From Zhengitettix transpicula (Eukaryota; Arthropoda; Insecta; Orthoptera; Tetrigidae): a DNA stretch of 64,000 bases. Where the stretch lies: positions 7,112,587 to 7,176,586 of the forward strand of contig CM073591.1 in NCBI GenBank assembly GCA_037074705.1, given 5' to 3'. Positions 34,056 to 44,689 of the stretch are shown here, piece by piece. The notes beneath the pieces were generated by a model, which saw only the letters and a list, made by a program, of their open reading frames with translations, was not told where the DNA came from and searched no databases. Each line of letters opens with the position of its first letter. The first letter of the stretch is position 1. The position numbers and the translations under genes were made by a program.

Positions 34056-34195
34056 ATTTCAGGTCGTTTAGTCTGGCCGATATAACAACGTCAGAAATGA
34101 TTGCTAATATTTTAATATACAACATTATGGGGAATACAAAGTATTAAGAAAATCTTTTTATTTATTAAAAACTAGACAAAGAATTACTTTGACAT
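34056..34195 (-). pseudogene. PLE endonuclease fragment
   Basis: 34,087-34,061 on the minus strand encodes CYIGQTKRP. The downstream ATTTTAATATACAACATTAT and preceding TAAACCAATCTTTAAG match the unit type of the arrays at 49.4 and 52 kb. Confidence 0.65.
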
Positions 34196-34399
34196 ATGAA
34201 TATTACAGAGATCTTTAGTCACTTTGAACTGCAGTCAGACCGTCCGTCATTGCCCGCGTGTATTTATTGTTTTGTTTATTGTCATAATCGAGCGGTTGTC
34301 AATTTATTTATCCAAAGAGTTTCACAATCGCAGTTGAGGGTATCGGACGTATATATATATATATATTGTAATGCATTGAGGGAACGCATTGTTTCAAAC

Positions 34400-35375
34400 A
34401 AGCGCAAGTCATGTGAGGGTGAGAAGACAAGTCCAGAGTAATTGAGGGTGAGGATACAAGTGCAAAGTAATTACGGGTCCTGTCTCTATGTGACAAGACA
34501 GAGCGGCAAGATATTTGTTTCGCATTAATGGTCTTGGCCGGCACAGGAATTTGCAATGTGTACTTAGGATTTGTAAAGCAAAGCAGGGCACATGCAGGGT
34601 GGCCTGTCACAAGACGTATCGGTTTAGGAAAGGCATTGTCTCTGATTAATGGCTTGACCAGTGGCGTATTTACTTAGGATTTGTAAGGAGGGGTCAGCGC
34701 AAGTCGTGTGAGGGTGAGAAGACAAGTCCAGAGTAATTGAGGGTGAGGATGCAAGTGCAAAGTAATTACGGGTCCTGTCTCGATGTGACATGACGGAGGG
34801 GCTGGCTATTTGCTAAGGAACTGCCGCTGCAGAATGTACATCTCAGTAATGGAGATTCTGTCACCGCGAAGTTGCGACGTGGGTCTTGGAACAAAGGGAA
34901 AACAACGAGATTAGTAGTATATAAGGGAGAGATAAGCTATTGTGATTCAGTCAGCGTGGGAGAGGGGTGCTGTGAGCATCGTGAGTTGAGTTAGTTAGGA
35001 GATGAGTGTCAGAGCGGAGGGAATGGAGAAAGAAAGGAGCCTGCGAGAGAAATAGAAAATTATTCAACTATAAACATTTTCATATGCAGAGGTTCAATCT
35101 GTAGTAATATCAAAACTTGCCCACTGTCTTGGATGGTAGGAGACCAGGACACAGCATCCACCAGCAACTGGACGTCCTTCACCGAGTATGGAGAACCAGT
35201 TATATGTGTTAGAGTCAGTGTTGTATATAAAGTGTGTGTGCAATGAACGAGCCAAATGTTCCTGAGGAATCGTGAGTTGAAATTTCATGGTATTAACATG
35301 TGTAAACGTAATTAAAAGATGCAGTCAGGTATCGTTCTCTTCTTGTGTGGTAATAAAATAAACTCTTTTAAATTT
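34400..35375 (+). mobile_element. possible solo LTR or retroelement promoter with internal duplication
   Basis: CATGTGAGGGTGAGAAGACA and AGTAATTACGGGTCCTGTCT occur twice, at 34,410-34,500 and 34,700-34,790. Downstream are TATATAAGGGAGAG (34,918), an arthropod-style initiator-like TTCAGTCAG (34,946) and AATAAAATAAAC (35,351). A TATA box, start and polyadenylation signal in under 500 bp is the layout of an LTR. I cannot define TG...CA ends or a target duplication, and no gag-pol is present. Confidence 0.35.
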
Positions 35376-35640
35376 AGAATCAATCTGGTAATTCTAAGTT
35401 CGTTAATAAGTTTCGTCGATGTCTAGACGATTAAATATTTCTGTTTAATTTAAGGATAAATGTTGGGTTCTTTGATTATTTAAGTGTTCTGTCGTTATCA
35501 AACCCAGTAAAGACCCACGAGAGAAGGAGATATGTTTTTTATTAAATTGTATAATTGTAAATTCTGATAATTTTTAATATAATTTGTTTGTTAAAATATA
35601 AAATATTAATTTTTTTTATTTCGACCAACGTTTGTTTATT
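35376..35640. other. A/T-rich spacer
   Basis: No gene supported. Confidence 0.4.
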
Positions 35641-35679
<39 letters not shown>

Positions 35680-36206
35680 ACAGGCTACATGAGGGTAATC
35701 CACACAGTGGCAACTCTCCTTTAATAGCATACGAAGGGATTTGAAAGTGGGGATGCGTAAGGGTAGAGGAAGGTAGCCAAGGGTTAACTAAGGGCTCCCG
35801 GGCTATGGTTTAAGGATCCTACCCCGATGCAATTCGCCTAAAAGTGATGCAGGGAAAACCTTAGAAAAACCTGCATCAGGTAGGTCGGACATTGAATACT
35901 TGTCCCACGCCCTTCCCTGGATGGCGGAAGAGGTGTTTGCTGTGGGGACGCAGCATTCCCTTCTCCGTACCTCGACCAGTTTAGGAGGCAGCCGGCCGAC
36001 TGTTCCAATGGGAACAGCTGACAACTCTTACCGTATGCCCCAAGGTCTGTGACCCCGGAACATACACCTCTCAGAACAGGCCTCGGCTTGTGGGAACCTT
36101 AGTTCAAAAACGGAGAGGAAAAGGCATCCCCCAAAGGTAACTCCTTCGTATCTCTCCTACAAGGTTCTGCCTGCGAGAGAACAGACCTCGCAGACCTCTC
36201 GTAGGA
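35641..36206 (-). mobile_element. S1 retroposon with (TA)n in place of the A tail
   Basis: Runs from AGGGTAACAGGCTACATGAG to the hairpin CTGCGAGAGAAC...CTCGCAG. Where other copies have a T-tract, this one directly abuts a (TA)n run at 35,645-35,675. Confidence 0.88.
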
Positions 36207-36215
36207 AGGTAGCCA

Positions 36216-36268
<53 letters not shown>

Positions 36269-36275
36269 TATACAC
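36216..36275. repeat. (TA)n microsatellite
   Basis: More than 20 TA dinucleotides between two oppositely oriented S1 copies. Confidence 0.96.
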
Positions 36276-36288
36276 CCTGATATCGAAG

Positions 36289-36826
36289 CTACCTGCCAGA
36301 GAATTCTCTCGCAGGTGAACCTTTCCAGGGACCTCTGGCGGAGGCTGGCTTTGGGGGATGCCTTCACATCTCTCTGGTTTTTTTTGAACTAAGGTTCCCA
36401 GAAGCCGAGGCCTGTTCTGAGAGGTGTATGTTCCGGGGTCACAGACTTTGGACATACAGTAAGAGTTGTCCGCTGCTCCCATTATAATAGTCAGCCAGCT
36501 GCCTCCTGAACTGGTCGAGGCACGGAGAAGGGAATGCTGCGTCCCCACAGCTAACCCCCTCTCCCGCTATCCAGGGAAGGGCGTGGGACAAGTACCCATG
36601 GTCCCACCTACATGATGCAGGTTTTTGTAGGGTTTTAACTGCATTACTTTTAGGTGAATTGCCGGGTAGGATCCTTAAACCATAGCCCGGGGGCCCCTAG
36701 TTAACCCTTGGCTGCCTTCCTCTACCCTTCCGCATCCCCCCTTTCAAATCCCTTCCTATGCTATTAAAGGGGAGTTGCCACTACGTGGATCACCCTCATG
36801 TAGCCTGGTACCGTAAAAAAAAACAC
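36289..36826 (+). mobile_element. S1 retroposon, full-length, second 5' subfamily
   Basis: From CCTGCCAGAGAATTCTCTCG to AGCCTGGTACCGTAAAAAAA. It is oriented tail-away from the preceding minus copy. Confidence 0.9.
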
Positions 36827-37139
36827 CCTCATACCGTGTGAAGTGGAATCTCTGTGTCAGCGCGAAAGTAGATAAACGTGCGTGCGTGTTAACACGGAAG
36901 TAAAGGGACAAGAGTCCTGCGAGCATATAAAATAATAACCGTCCGTGTTTGGTTTTTGTCTATTTTTTTCTTTTGTTTCACCTCGAGCTTTGACCTGTTC
37001 AGTCGTTCCGTTACATCAATTAAAATAAACGATAAAACCTCACAACTTACACCTTCAGGGGAAACGTAAGAAGAAATTATTTATGCCGAATAAAACACTG
37101 TAAATTTAATCGTAATTTATTTACTTAGGTTGTTGTGAC
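36827..37139. other. unassigned spacer
   Basis: No gene supported. Confidence 0.35.
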
Positions 37140-38900
37140 GTTGCGAAATATCTCTGGAATCAAAATACGCACTTGGCGGAACACAATCAAAAAAAAGTTT
37201 CTAGTAGCAAAGAGGAAAAATATATTTCGCGAAATTATTTACGAAACTACGTTTAATCGCATTCAATACGCGTAGTTGCAGGAGTGTCTCTGGATTCCAT
37301 GAAAGTTTCTAGAGTTAGACCCGTGTGAGAAAACATTTTGTGTAATACCCGTGCAACATATTCGTAACACTGTTTTATACGCGTGGTTGTTAAGTATCTC
37401 TGGATTTCAACGTTATTAACGCGTAAGTTTCTAGAGTTGAAGCCCAAAAGGAAAAAACTTATAGCAAATATTGAAAAAATTAATAATAGTAAACCATATT
37501 TAAAACGTGTAGTTGCAGGAGTGTCTCTGGTTTAAAGTCACTTATGTAACGGAATAAAGTTTCTAGAATTAAATCCTTCTGAGGAAAATATTTTGCGTAA
37601 CAGAGGTGCAAAATATCGTTGTAACAGTATTTAAAACGTGTTAAGTATCTCTGGATTTCTAGAACGTTCTTAACGGGAAAGTTTCTAGAGTTGAAGCCAA
37701 AAGCGAAAACGTTTAGCGAATTTATGAAGAAAAAAAATATTTTTTTAAAACCGTATTTAATAGCCGTAGTTGCAGGAGTATCTCTGGATTGCAGAGTCAC
37801 ACCTGACGGAATAACGTTCCTAGAATTAAATCCCCTGTGAGGAAAATATTTTGCGTAATTCCGGTAAATAATATTAGTAATTACGTTTAATACACGTATT
37901 TGGTGAGTATCTCAGCGTTCCAGAGACAGTCCTTAACGGAAAGAAACCAAAAGTTTCTAGAATAGAAACCCCGCCACCCAAAAACAAAAAAAATCAATTT
38001 GCGATATTGTGAGGAGGGGAAAATATGCATATTTTTTTTTTAAAAAAAACCATATTCAATGTATATGTATTCGCTGAGTATCTCTGGATTCCAGAGGTAT
38101 TCCTGAGACGGAAACCAATCAAAAGTTTCTAGAATCAAAACAACCCCTAAAAAAACAAATCATTTTTAACCATATTTAGTACCTGTAAAAATTGCTAAAT
38201 TATCTGTGGATTCCAGAGACATTCCTAACTGAAACAAAACCTGGATTAGGAAACCTATATTTGGATTATATAAATTCAATTTAATCTTTCGTTAATTATA
38301 TACAACCAAAGAGGTTCACAGAGAGATAAATAAATTTTGATTTATAAATTCTGAATTAAGGCCGTTATAATATTATAAATAATTAATCATTATTTAATAC
38401 TTGAAATCGCTGATGCATCTCTGGACTCCCAACGACTTTCCTAACTGGGAGAGGGAAAAAAAAGGTTTCTAGAACTGGATTCCTGATAGAATTTTTTATT
38501 AACAGGGGTAAAACTTTTCTGTGCCCGCTGTGGATCCGTGGCGCTGGTGTTGAAACGTCACAGTGATTGTTTAATACACTTTAAACAAAATGGACGGCGC
38601 GTTCCACAGAGAGCGCTCTATTGTAAAGTCTAGATCAATTTCCACAGATGCCGTGTGCGGCAGTGTCAGGTCTATAAACTAGATTCCAGAGATATTCCAA
38701 TCAGAAGTTTCTAGAAACTTGAAACCCCCCAAAAACGAAACATTTTGTGACGTTACGTGGGTGAGAGAGAGAGGGGGAAATATTGTTTAATCATATTTAA
38801 TACGTGAAATTGCTAAATTATCCGTGCATTCCAGAGACATTCCTGACGGGGAAAAGTTTCTTGATTGGGAAACCTACGTAACACGTGGAGATAAAACAGT
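37140..38900 (+). repeat. diverged tandem repeat, ~100-130 bp units, GTTTCTAGA/ATCTCTGGATT
   Basis: TATCTCTGGATTCCA or close variants recur at about 37,148, 37,285, 37,394, 37,513, 37,646, 37,780, 37,910, 38,080, 38,210 and 38,416. Each is followed 20-40 bp later by AAAGTTTCTAGA and then GAAAACATTTTG-like sequence. Spacing drifts from about 110 to 200 bp. It is old and diverged, and minus-strand frames in it are accidental. Confidence 0.82.
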
Positions 38901-39157
38901 GGTAAGTGCTCTGGAAAGACCGGGAAAAAGTCAAAATTAAGAGGAGAAATTTCTGGTCAAGAGAGTGTTGTAACGTCCACACAGAGTTCGTCAAGGGTCA
39001 GTAATCGTTGCATTATCTCTGGCGGGAGCCAAAGTGCAAGGATGCAGAACGCTGATAAATGCAACGTAACTTATTAAGTCTAGGTGACGTCACTTCAGCC
39101 GAATTACCGTGAAAACAATTTAATCTGGAACCTGGATTAGAGAGTTGAAGGCCTCAC

Positions 39158-39233
39158 CTCTGGAGTCTGGCAGGTCCTTGGCTGCGACCAGCGCGACGAG
39201 GAGGAGCAGGACCTGCGGCGCGGGCGAGCACAT
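39158..39233 (-). CDS. first coding exon of a secreted or membrane protein (signal peptide)
   Basis: An ATG at 39,233 opens 25 codons plus one base, ending at AGAG followed by the donor GTGAGG (intron from 39,157 downward). The peptide starts MCSPAPQ, continues with the hydrophobic run VLLLLVALVAA and then KDLPDSR. This is a textbook signal peptide with likely cleavage after the Ala-Ala. G at -3 gives an acceptable initiation context. The sequence is strongly GC-rich, unlike the flanking repeats, and lies just downstream of an NRF1/CRE promoter. The mature protein lies in exons outside the window or unrecognised within the downstream intron, so I cannot name the gene. A longer frame beginning at 39,376 overlaps in another phase but lacks these features. 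Confidence 0.72.
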
Positions 39234-39330
39234 GGCGCCCACTGCCAGGGCGTCGCGCTGGTCGCCCTCTGCCGCGCCGCTTGCGCATGCGCAGTGACGT
39301 CACGCGCGCCTGGCTCAGTACGTAGCCGTA
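39234..39330 (-). promoter_or_regulatory. CpG-rich promoter with NRF1 and CRE sites
   Basis: TGCGCATGCGCA at 39,282-39,293 is a full NRF1 palindrome. TGACGTCA at 39,295-39,302 is a full CRE. Both sit 50-70 bp upstream of the ATG of the signal-peptide exon in a CG-dense block, without a TATA box. The start of transcription would fall between these sites and 39,234. Confidence 0.65.
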
Positions 39331-39692
39331 GTAAGCTCATTAAGCGTTTAAAATTGCAACGCTGCTGAGGGACCAATGGAACTTAATTTTCCATTCGAGC
39401 TGTTTTGATACGGATAAACGATTCAAATTAAAATAACATATTATAAAACCCCTGAGCCACGACTCCTCGCGCGTTGTGACGTCACCATATATACAGAATT
39501 TTTTTCCCTTCGACTTTGCCATTTTAATGGTTTATTTGTATCAACATGGGGGGTGGGGGGGACGTTCAATTACAAAGAATCCTTCACGGTGTTGCCATGT
39601 TTCAAAACATGAGTTTGAGTTGGAAGTTTGACTACGGTGGGAACCGCTGACAGCACGAAGGGAAAAAGATAAGGCAGGTTTCACTTCACGAA
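39331..39692. other. upstream spacer
   Basis: No gene supported. GTGACGTCACCATATA at 39,477 is another CRE-bearing sequence; a G-tract lies at 39,548-39,560. Confidence 0.4.
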
Positions 39693-40105
39693 GGTAGGCA
39701 ACTCACCTTTAATAGCATAGGAAGGGATTTGAAACACGGGGATGCGGAAGTAGAAGAGGAAGGTAGCCAAGGGTTAACTAGGGGCCCACCGTGGGCTATA
39801 CTATAAGGATCCTACCCGGCATTTACCTAAAAGTGATGCACGACAAAACCCGTAGAAAACCCTGCATCCGGAAGGTCGGGCTCTTGGTACTTGTCTCACG
39901 CCCTTCCCTGGATGGCGGGACGCAGCATTCCCTTCTCCGTTACGATGACCAGTTTAGGAGGCAGCTGGCCGACTGTTCCAACGGGAACAGTGAACAACTC
40001 TCACTGTATGCCCCAAGGTCTGTGACCCCCAGAACTTGCTCCTCTCAAAACAGGCCTCGGCTTGTGGAAACCTTAGTTCAAAAACGGAGAGAGGAGAAGG
40101 CATCT
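39693..40105 (-). mobile_element. S1 retroposon, body starting at internal GATGCC
   Basis: From AGGCAACTCACCTTTAATAG to GGAGAAGGCATC, where the T-tract of the next copy begins. The 3' tail is missing. Confidence 0.85.
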
Positions 40106-40580
40106 TTTTTTTGGGTGTAGACACGCTGCATGAGGGTAATCCACATGGTGGCAAGTCCCCTCTTATAACATGGGAAAGGGATTTGAAAGGGGGGATGTGG
40201 TAGGGTAGAGGAATGTAGCCAAGGGTTAACTAGGGTCCCCCGGGCTATGGTTTAAGGATCCAACCCGGAATTCGCCTAAAAGTAATGCAGGACAAACCCC
40301 CTAGAAAACCCTGCATCATGTAGGTCGGGCTCTTGGTACTTGTCCCACGCCCTTCCCTATATAGCGAAAGAGGAGTTCGCTGTGGGGGCGCAGCATTCTC
40401 TTCTCCGTGCCTCGACCAGTTTAGGAGGCAGCTGGCCGACTGTTTCAATAGGAACAGCAGACAGCTCTTACCGTATTTACCCAAGGTCTGCGACCCGCCG
40501 GAACATTCACCTCTCGGCATGTCGGAACCTTAATTCAGAAATGGAGGGAGGAGGAGGCATCCCCCACAGAGAACCTTCGC
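40106..40580 (-). mobile_element. S1 retroposon joined by its tail to the previous copy
   Basis: T-tract, GGGTGTAGACACGCTGCATG, then the standard body, ending at GGAGGAGGCATCCCCCACAG. It therefore also begins near the GGATGCC position. Confidence 0.85.
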
Positions 40581-40604
40581 CGCATCTGAGACACTACACG
40601 TTGG

Positions 40605-40690
40605 GGGTTTTAAGTGAGGTCCATGAAACGGAGACCATTTCAAAGATTAACTTACACGAGTCCGTTTCATGGACAAACCCTGGGATCCGG
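40605..40690. repeat. short inverted repeat
   Basis: GTCCATGAAACGGAG at 40,619 and GTCCGTTTCATGGAC at 40,660 are inverted copies around about 27 bp. Confidence 0.7.
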
Positions 40691-40756
40691 AAATCTTGGG
40701 TAATAAAATATTTTAATAAGTTATTTCAGAGAAAGGAACGCCCAATGTCTATCAAA

Positions 40757-40840
40757 AACACGCCCCGGCTCTTGTGGGAACCTTAGTTGAGAAACGGAGG
40801 GAAAGCAGGAGGAGGCATCCCCCACCAGAGGTAGCCCTAA
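40757..40840 (-). mobile_element. S1 retroposon 5' fragment
   Basis: CCCCGGCTCTTGTGGGAACC, TTAGTTGAGAAACGGAGG, GAGGAGGCATCCCCCA and AGGTAGCCCT match the 5' third of S1. Confidence 0.75.
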
Positions 40841-41379
40841 AATTTCTCCCTCGCTGGGAGTTTTTTTCTAACGCTTCGAAAGGCCAACAGAAGCCTTCGC
40901 TCAGGGCGTGCGCGCTCAACAACTCACAGAAGTTTCCTCAGAATCTGATAACTGGAACATATACGGGACAGACGGACATTCATTTTTTTTCGTCATTAAT
41001 TTGTAAAGAATTCTTTTTAATAATATTATTCAGCAACTCTTTAAAACAAAATGCAGTAGTATTTTCTAACACGTTTCGAAGCTCCTTGCGCGGCCATCTT
41101 GCGACTGCGACGCAGAGAGCAAGCAAGGATCGGTGAGATCGTTACACAGTTTGGACACGGCCTCCTCCTCCTCCTTCCAGAGAGATTGTGGAACGAAGTT
41201 ACGAGAGAAACAAACGACTCGGCATCGACGACGCCGACGTTGAGCGATGAAGGAAGCAGCCGACGAGGTCGTGCGAGACAAAGAAAGGCGCAGGGTGAAG
41301 TAACAAGAGTTCAAAGGGGGCATTTGTATCCTCTGCAGGAATCGTTGAGCAGTCATGAACGTCTGATGACCTAGTGAAG
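40841..41379. other. unassigned spacer with YY1-like site
   Basis: GCGCGGCCATCTTGCGACTG at 41,089-41,108 is a strong YY1-type motif and is followed by ATCGGTGAGATC, which could be a splice donor at 41,131. Without further support this is at most a candidate non-coding start exon. Confidence 0.3.
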
Positions 41380-41475
41380 CTTTTGAGTGTTGTCAAACTG
41401 ACATGTGCAGTTGTGTCGCTCTAGGCTCTTCTCAGCACCTGACGAAAGGAACAAGGGTCCCCAGAAACGTTCTGT
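41380..41475 (+). mobile_element. PLE terminal-repeat fragment with hammerhead-like motif HH5
   Basis: TTTTGAGTGTTGTCAA, GCAGTTGTGTCGCTCTAGG and CTCTTCTCAGCACC lead into the motif at 41,439-41,470: CTGACGA, AA, GGA...TCC, CCA, GAAACGTTC. The core halves are intact, but helix II is short and separated from the core by unpaired bases. The same leader precedes the motifs at 44.1-44.6 and 47.2 kb. Confidence 0.6.
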
Positions 41476-41705
41476 GGTATTTATGCTCCCCTTTTTTGTC
41501 TGTAGTTGGCTGTCTTGCTTATTCATTATTTTCAGTCAGACAAAAAAATTTTATATTTAATTATGTCTGATTTTTCATTAATTCTTCAATAATTGGATAA
41601 TTATGATCTTCGTGTAATTAGAATAGCCTTGATAATGAGGCATTAAATTATCTTTCTTGCAAAAATAATATTAAAAGACACAAAAAATAAGTGTATTCTG
41701 ATGGG
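41476..41705. other. A/T-rich spacer
   Basis: No gene supported. Confidence 0.35.
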
Positions 41706-41830
41706 TAGCAAAAATCTGCCCTTTGGGGTTGACTGACAGAAAGCTCGGACAGGGCATGAATGTTGTTTCATATCTGCATCACAATCTCTTAGAGAGAAGC
41801 CAACAGATGTCTCTGAAGGCTGCACTAAGG
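41706..41830 (+). repeat. dispersed repeat R5, copy 1
   Basis: GGGGTTGACTGACAGAAAGC, TCGGACAGGGCATG, TTGTTTCATATCTGCATCAC, AATCTCTTAG and CAGATGTCTCTGAAGGCTGC match, in the opposite orientation, 45,060-45,205. Class unknown. Confidence 0.7.
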
Positions 41831-41849
41831 GGCACTAGAGGGTTGTTGA

Positions 41850-42560
41850 GGGATGTCCGGGGGTTTCAGCGGGTGTCCGCCCCACGGGAGTTACCATTGA
41901 AACAGTCGGCCAGCTGCCGCCTCCTGAACCGCTCGGGGAAAACGACTCCCCAGTCATTCATTGTAAGGAACCACGTGGGATAAGAACCGCGACAGGCTGG
42001 TCCAAGGGTGTGGTTTCTTCCCCCCACCCCCTGCAACACTTTAAGACGAATTTGCCCGGCGGTGGCGGTAGGACTCCGAAAGCTGCTTTGCTTTCCCTTT
42101 CCGAATCCCCACTTTCAAAAATCCCCTCATGTGCTACAGGAACCGCGTCACGTGCGTCCCCGATACTAGGGGCACATTAGAGGGGTTAAGTTTTCACAGT
42201 GGACCATTGCGCACTGCGCGTGACACCTGTGGACGCGTACGAGGTCCTTCTGTGATTCAAGGCCACAACGTTTACGGAACTGTTCTTTGTGGGGTGTGGT
42301 TTCTTTCCCCCCCCCTGCAACACCTTAAGACGAATTTGTCAGCCGGCGGTGGTAGGACCCTGAAAGCTGCTTTACTTTCCCTTTCCGAATCCCCACTTTC
42401 AAAAATCCCTTCTTGTGCTACTGGAGCCGCGTCACCTGCGTCCCCGACACTAGGGGCGCACTAGAGGGGGGTTAAGTTGTCACAGCGGACCATTACACAC
42501 TGTACGTGCCACCTGTGGGTCCTTCTGTGATTCAAGGCCGGAGTCACAACGTTTACGGCA
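41850..42560 (+). repeat. diverged S1 relative, tandemly duplicated
   Basis: Two units about 290 bp apart (about 42,000-42,275 and 42,290-42,545) share GTGTGGTTTCTT, CCCCCTGCAACAC, TTTAAGACGAATTTG, GGCGGTGGTAGGAC, CTGAAAGCTGCTTTACTTTC, CGAATCCCCACTTTCAAAAA and CGTCCCCGA. The order of blocks parallels the 3' half of S1, so this looks like an older branch that expanded in tandem. Confidence 0.72.
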
Positions 42561-43074
42561 CCGTTCTTTGTTCGCCTATAAATACAAGTGTCATCATTTA
42601 CCTTTTGCACTTGAGAGGTTAAATTTTTCACGCTGAAGAGTGGCTCCAGGGGGTTGCGGAGTGTCGTGGACATTATGTTCCGGTAAAAGGAGTGGAATCC
42701 AACGTTTCGACCCCCCTGTGGCGTCGGGATGGAGCCCTGCTAATTAAGCGACCAAAGAACTTGAAGCGCACGGCGCTCATAAAGCGTCATCAAAGCACAG
42801 GAGCGACACCAATCACCGAGTGTCAAAAGCTTCCGCGTCTCACAAAGGAACGTTTCAGTAATAATGGTTCGGGGCGGGGCGGGGCGGGGGACAGTTAGGC
42901 CGTCCCGCGGCACAGGCGAGGCTCGTGACGTCAGACGCGTGTCTATTGGAGAACTCGAAATCATGGGAAGCACAGAATCAACCAATATAAATACAGGACC
43001 AGTAATTAACTGTCACTTGGATAAGGAAGCTGTTCACAGACAGTAAGGACGTCCTACACCAGCGGTTCCCATCA
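42561..43074. other. unassigned spacer
   Basis: Includes (GGGGC)n at 42,869-42,887 and TGACGTCA at 42,927. No gene supported. Confidence 0.4.
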
Positions 43075-43990
43075 CATAGTCTTGCAAAACACTCCGTCAC
43101 GGCCTCGTTTGATGAAAATTTCTTTCCACCAAAGCCAAATGTTCCGAGTTCTGGAACAAGAAGAAGTCACACGTGGGGATAGGGTGGACGAGGAACCAAT
43201 TCAATTTTCGCCATCGAGACTGCTCCTGAGCGCGCTGGTGGAACAGGACTTACAATATTCTCAATCAGCACCCGACTCCAACGATCCAACAGAGCAGCAT
43301 CATAGAGCCCACTTACGGTCGTGCCCCTTTTCCGAGATATCTATGAAAATTAAACCCTGAAGACAGAGGGCCACCACCTTCCCAGCTGACAAATCGGTCT
43401 TCAGCAGCTTCCCCCCACTCCCATTGTTGTGATTGCTTTCTTATGTCTCTGGAGTGTAGTGATGGATCCAAGTCTCGTGGGGTTCCGCCCAGGCGTTGCT
43501 GGACGATTCTGCGTTGACATGTTTGTTTTTTTCCCCCGCATCCGATTTTTTGGTCGGTCCATCGTCAACAGTTCGCGGCCGCCATCGCGCCGAAAGCTTT
43601 ATCGTGTCCCACTGGCACTTTTAGCCTGCGACTTTCCAATTACGATGTTTTCCTGAGTGGTGACCCTCCGTTGGAGTGACTTTCATCGCCTGTGCTTCAG
43701 CGATCGCGTTTAAACTCATTAATCCAGAAGTAAATGTTCTTCAATGCTGGTGCTGACTCCGCATGAGGTTTTGATCTGTCCAACCCCTTCAGATCAAAGT
43801 GTTCAACGACGCTGCCTCCGCCTGACTCCACATCTAACACTACAGAAGGCTGCCAACGATAAACTACGACTGCCTTTCAAGGAATATCTTTTAAAGGATC
43901 ATATTTACCAACAAAGGCACGGAAAAAATATCCCGGTCTTTCATAAAACATTTACCAGACTTATCAAGCAACCCTCGTCATAAAAAAAAT
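43075..43990 (-). pseudogene. mariner transposase pseudogene, near full length
   Basis: Minus strand. A terminus-like ACGAGGGTTGCTTGATAAG lies near 43,980. Then, with frameshifts and stops: YFWINEFKRDR (helix-turn-helix region), ETWIHHYTPET (surrounding the first catalytic Asp; the D itself is lost to a frameshift or mutation), DLSAGKVV...LIFIDISEKG, ELVPRPPYP (just before the second Asp), FFLF and KKFSSNEAV. These blocks are in the order expected of a mariner-family transposase, which cuts and pastes DNA between TA sites. Stops, for example right after YTPET, make it inactive. The 3' terminus is missing. Confidence 0.85.
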
Positions 43991-44099
43991 TCCTACTTGT
44001 CAAGGTAAAAAAAAATTAAGAATAAAAAATTTTATGTCTAATTGAAAATTAATAATAAGAAAGATAAATACAGATACAATAAGTGAGGATATAAACAGC
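43991..44099. other. A-rich spacer
   Basis: No feature identified. Confidence 0.35.
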
Positions 44100-44665
44100 A
44101 CACTGCAACATTTAAGGAATCCTTTGTTCCTTTCTTCAGGTGATGAAAAGAGCCTAGAGCGACACAACCGCACTCGTCACTTGACAAAACTCAACAACGA
44201 AGACACCGCAACAATGAGAGATCTGAAGGTTCAGCGTAATAATATGAGGAATCCATTGTCTCTTTCTTCAGGTGATAAAAAAAGAGCCTAGAGCGACACA
44301 ACCGCACTCGTCCTTTGGCATAACTCAACAGCGAAGACACCGCAACAACGGGAGAGCAGAAGGTTCAGCGTAATAATATGAGGAATCCTTTGTCTCTTTC
44401 TTCAGGTGATAAAAAAAAGCCTAGAGCGACACAACCGCACTCGTCCTTTGACAAAACCTAACAGCGAAGACACCGCAACAATGGGAAAGCAGAAGGTTCA
44501 GCGTAATAATATGAGGGAATTCTTTGTCTGTTTCTTCAGGTGATAAAAAAAGAGCCTAGAGCGACACAACCGCACTCGTCACTTGACAAAAACTCAACAA
44601 CGAAGGAACCGCAACAATGGGAGAGCTGAAGGTTCAGAGTAACAATAAAGGAAAGTGACAATTGT
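44100..44665 (-). mobile_element. four tandem PLE terminal repeats with decayed hammerhead-like motifs
   Basis: Units of about 135-145 bp. On the minus strand each has GTTGCGGTGTCTTC, GAGTGCGGTTGTGTCGCTCT, AGGCTC, a T-run, CACCTGAAGAAA, GGAAC or GAGAC, and GGATTCC. CTGAAGA plus helix II (GGAA...TTCC in the first unit) is kept, but the GAAAC half is lost in all four. They lie just downstream of a PLE endonuclease relic in the same orientation, as expected for PLE terminal repeats. Confidence 0.72.
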
Positions 44666-44689
44666 TGAGTTTCACAGTTGTCCGTTTCT

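Noticed and set aside
38550..38575. TTGAAACGTCACAGTG as a hammerhead 3' half
   Set aside because: The preceding 45 bp contain no CTGANGA and no helix II candidate.
39137..39376. 79-codon minus-strand frame overlapping the signal-peptide exon
   Set aside because: Arg/Ser/Pro-rich reading of the CpG promoter in another phase; the 39,233 start with signal peptide and donor is better supported.
41099..41374. 91-codon frame after a YY1-like site
   Set aside because: No homology recognised and the 3' part runs into PLE terminal-repeat sequence; only a candidate non-coding start is mentioned.
42700..42725. AACGTTTCGACC as a further hammerhead motif
   Set aside because: No TCNTCAG follows within 40 bp on the plus strand, so the minus strand lacks the CTGANGA half.
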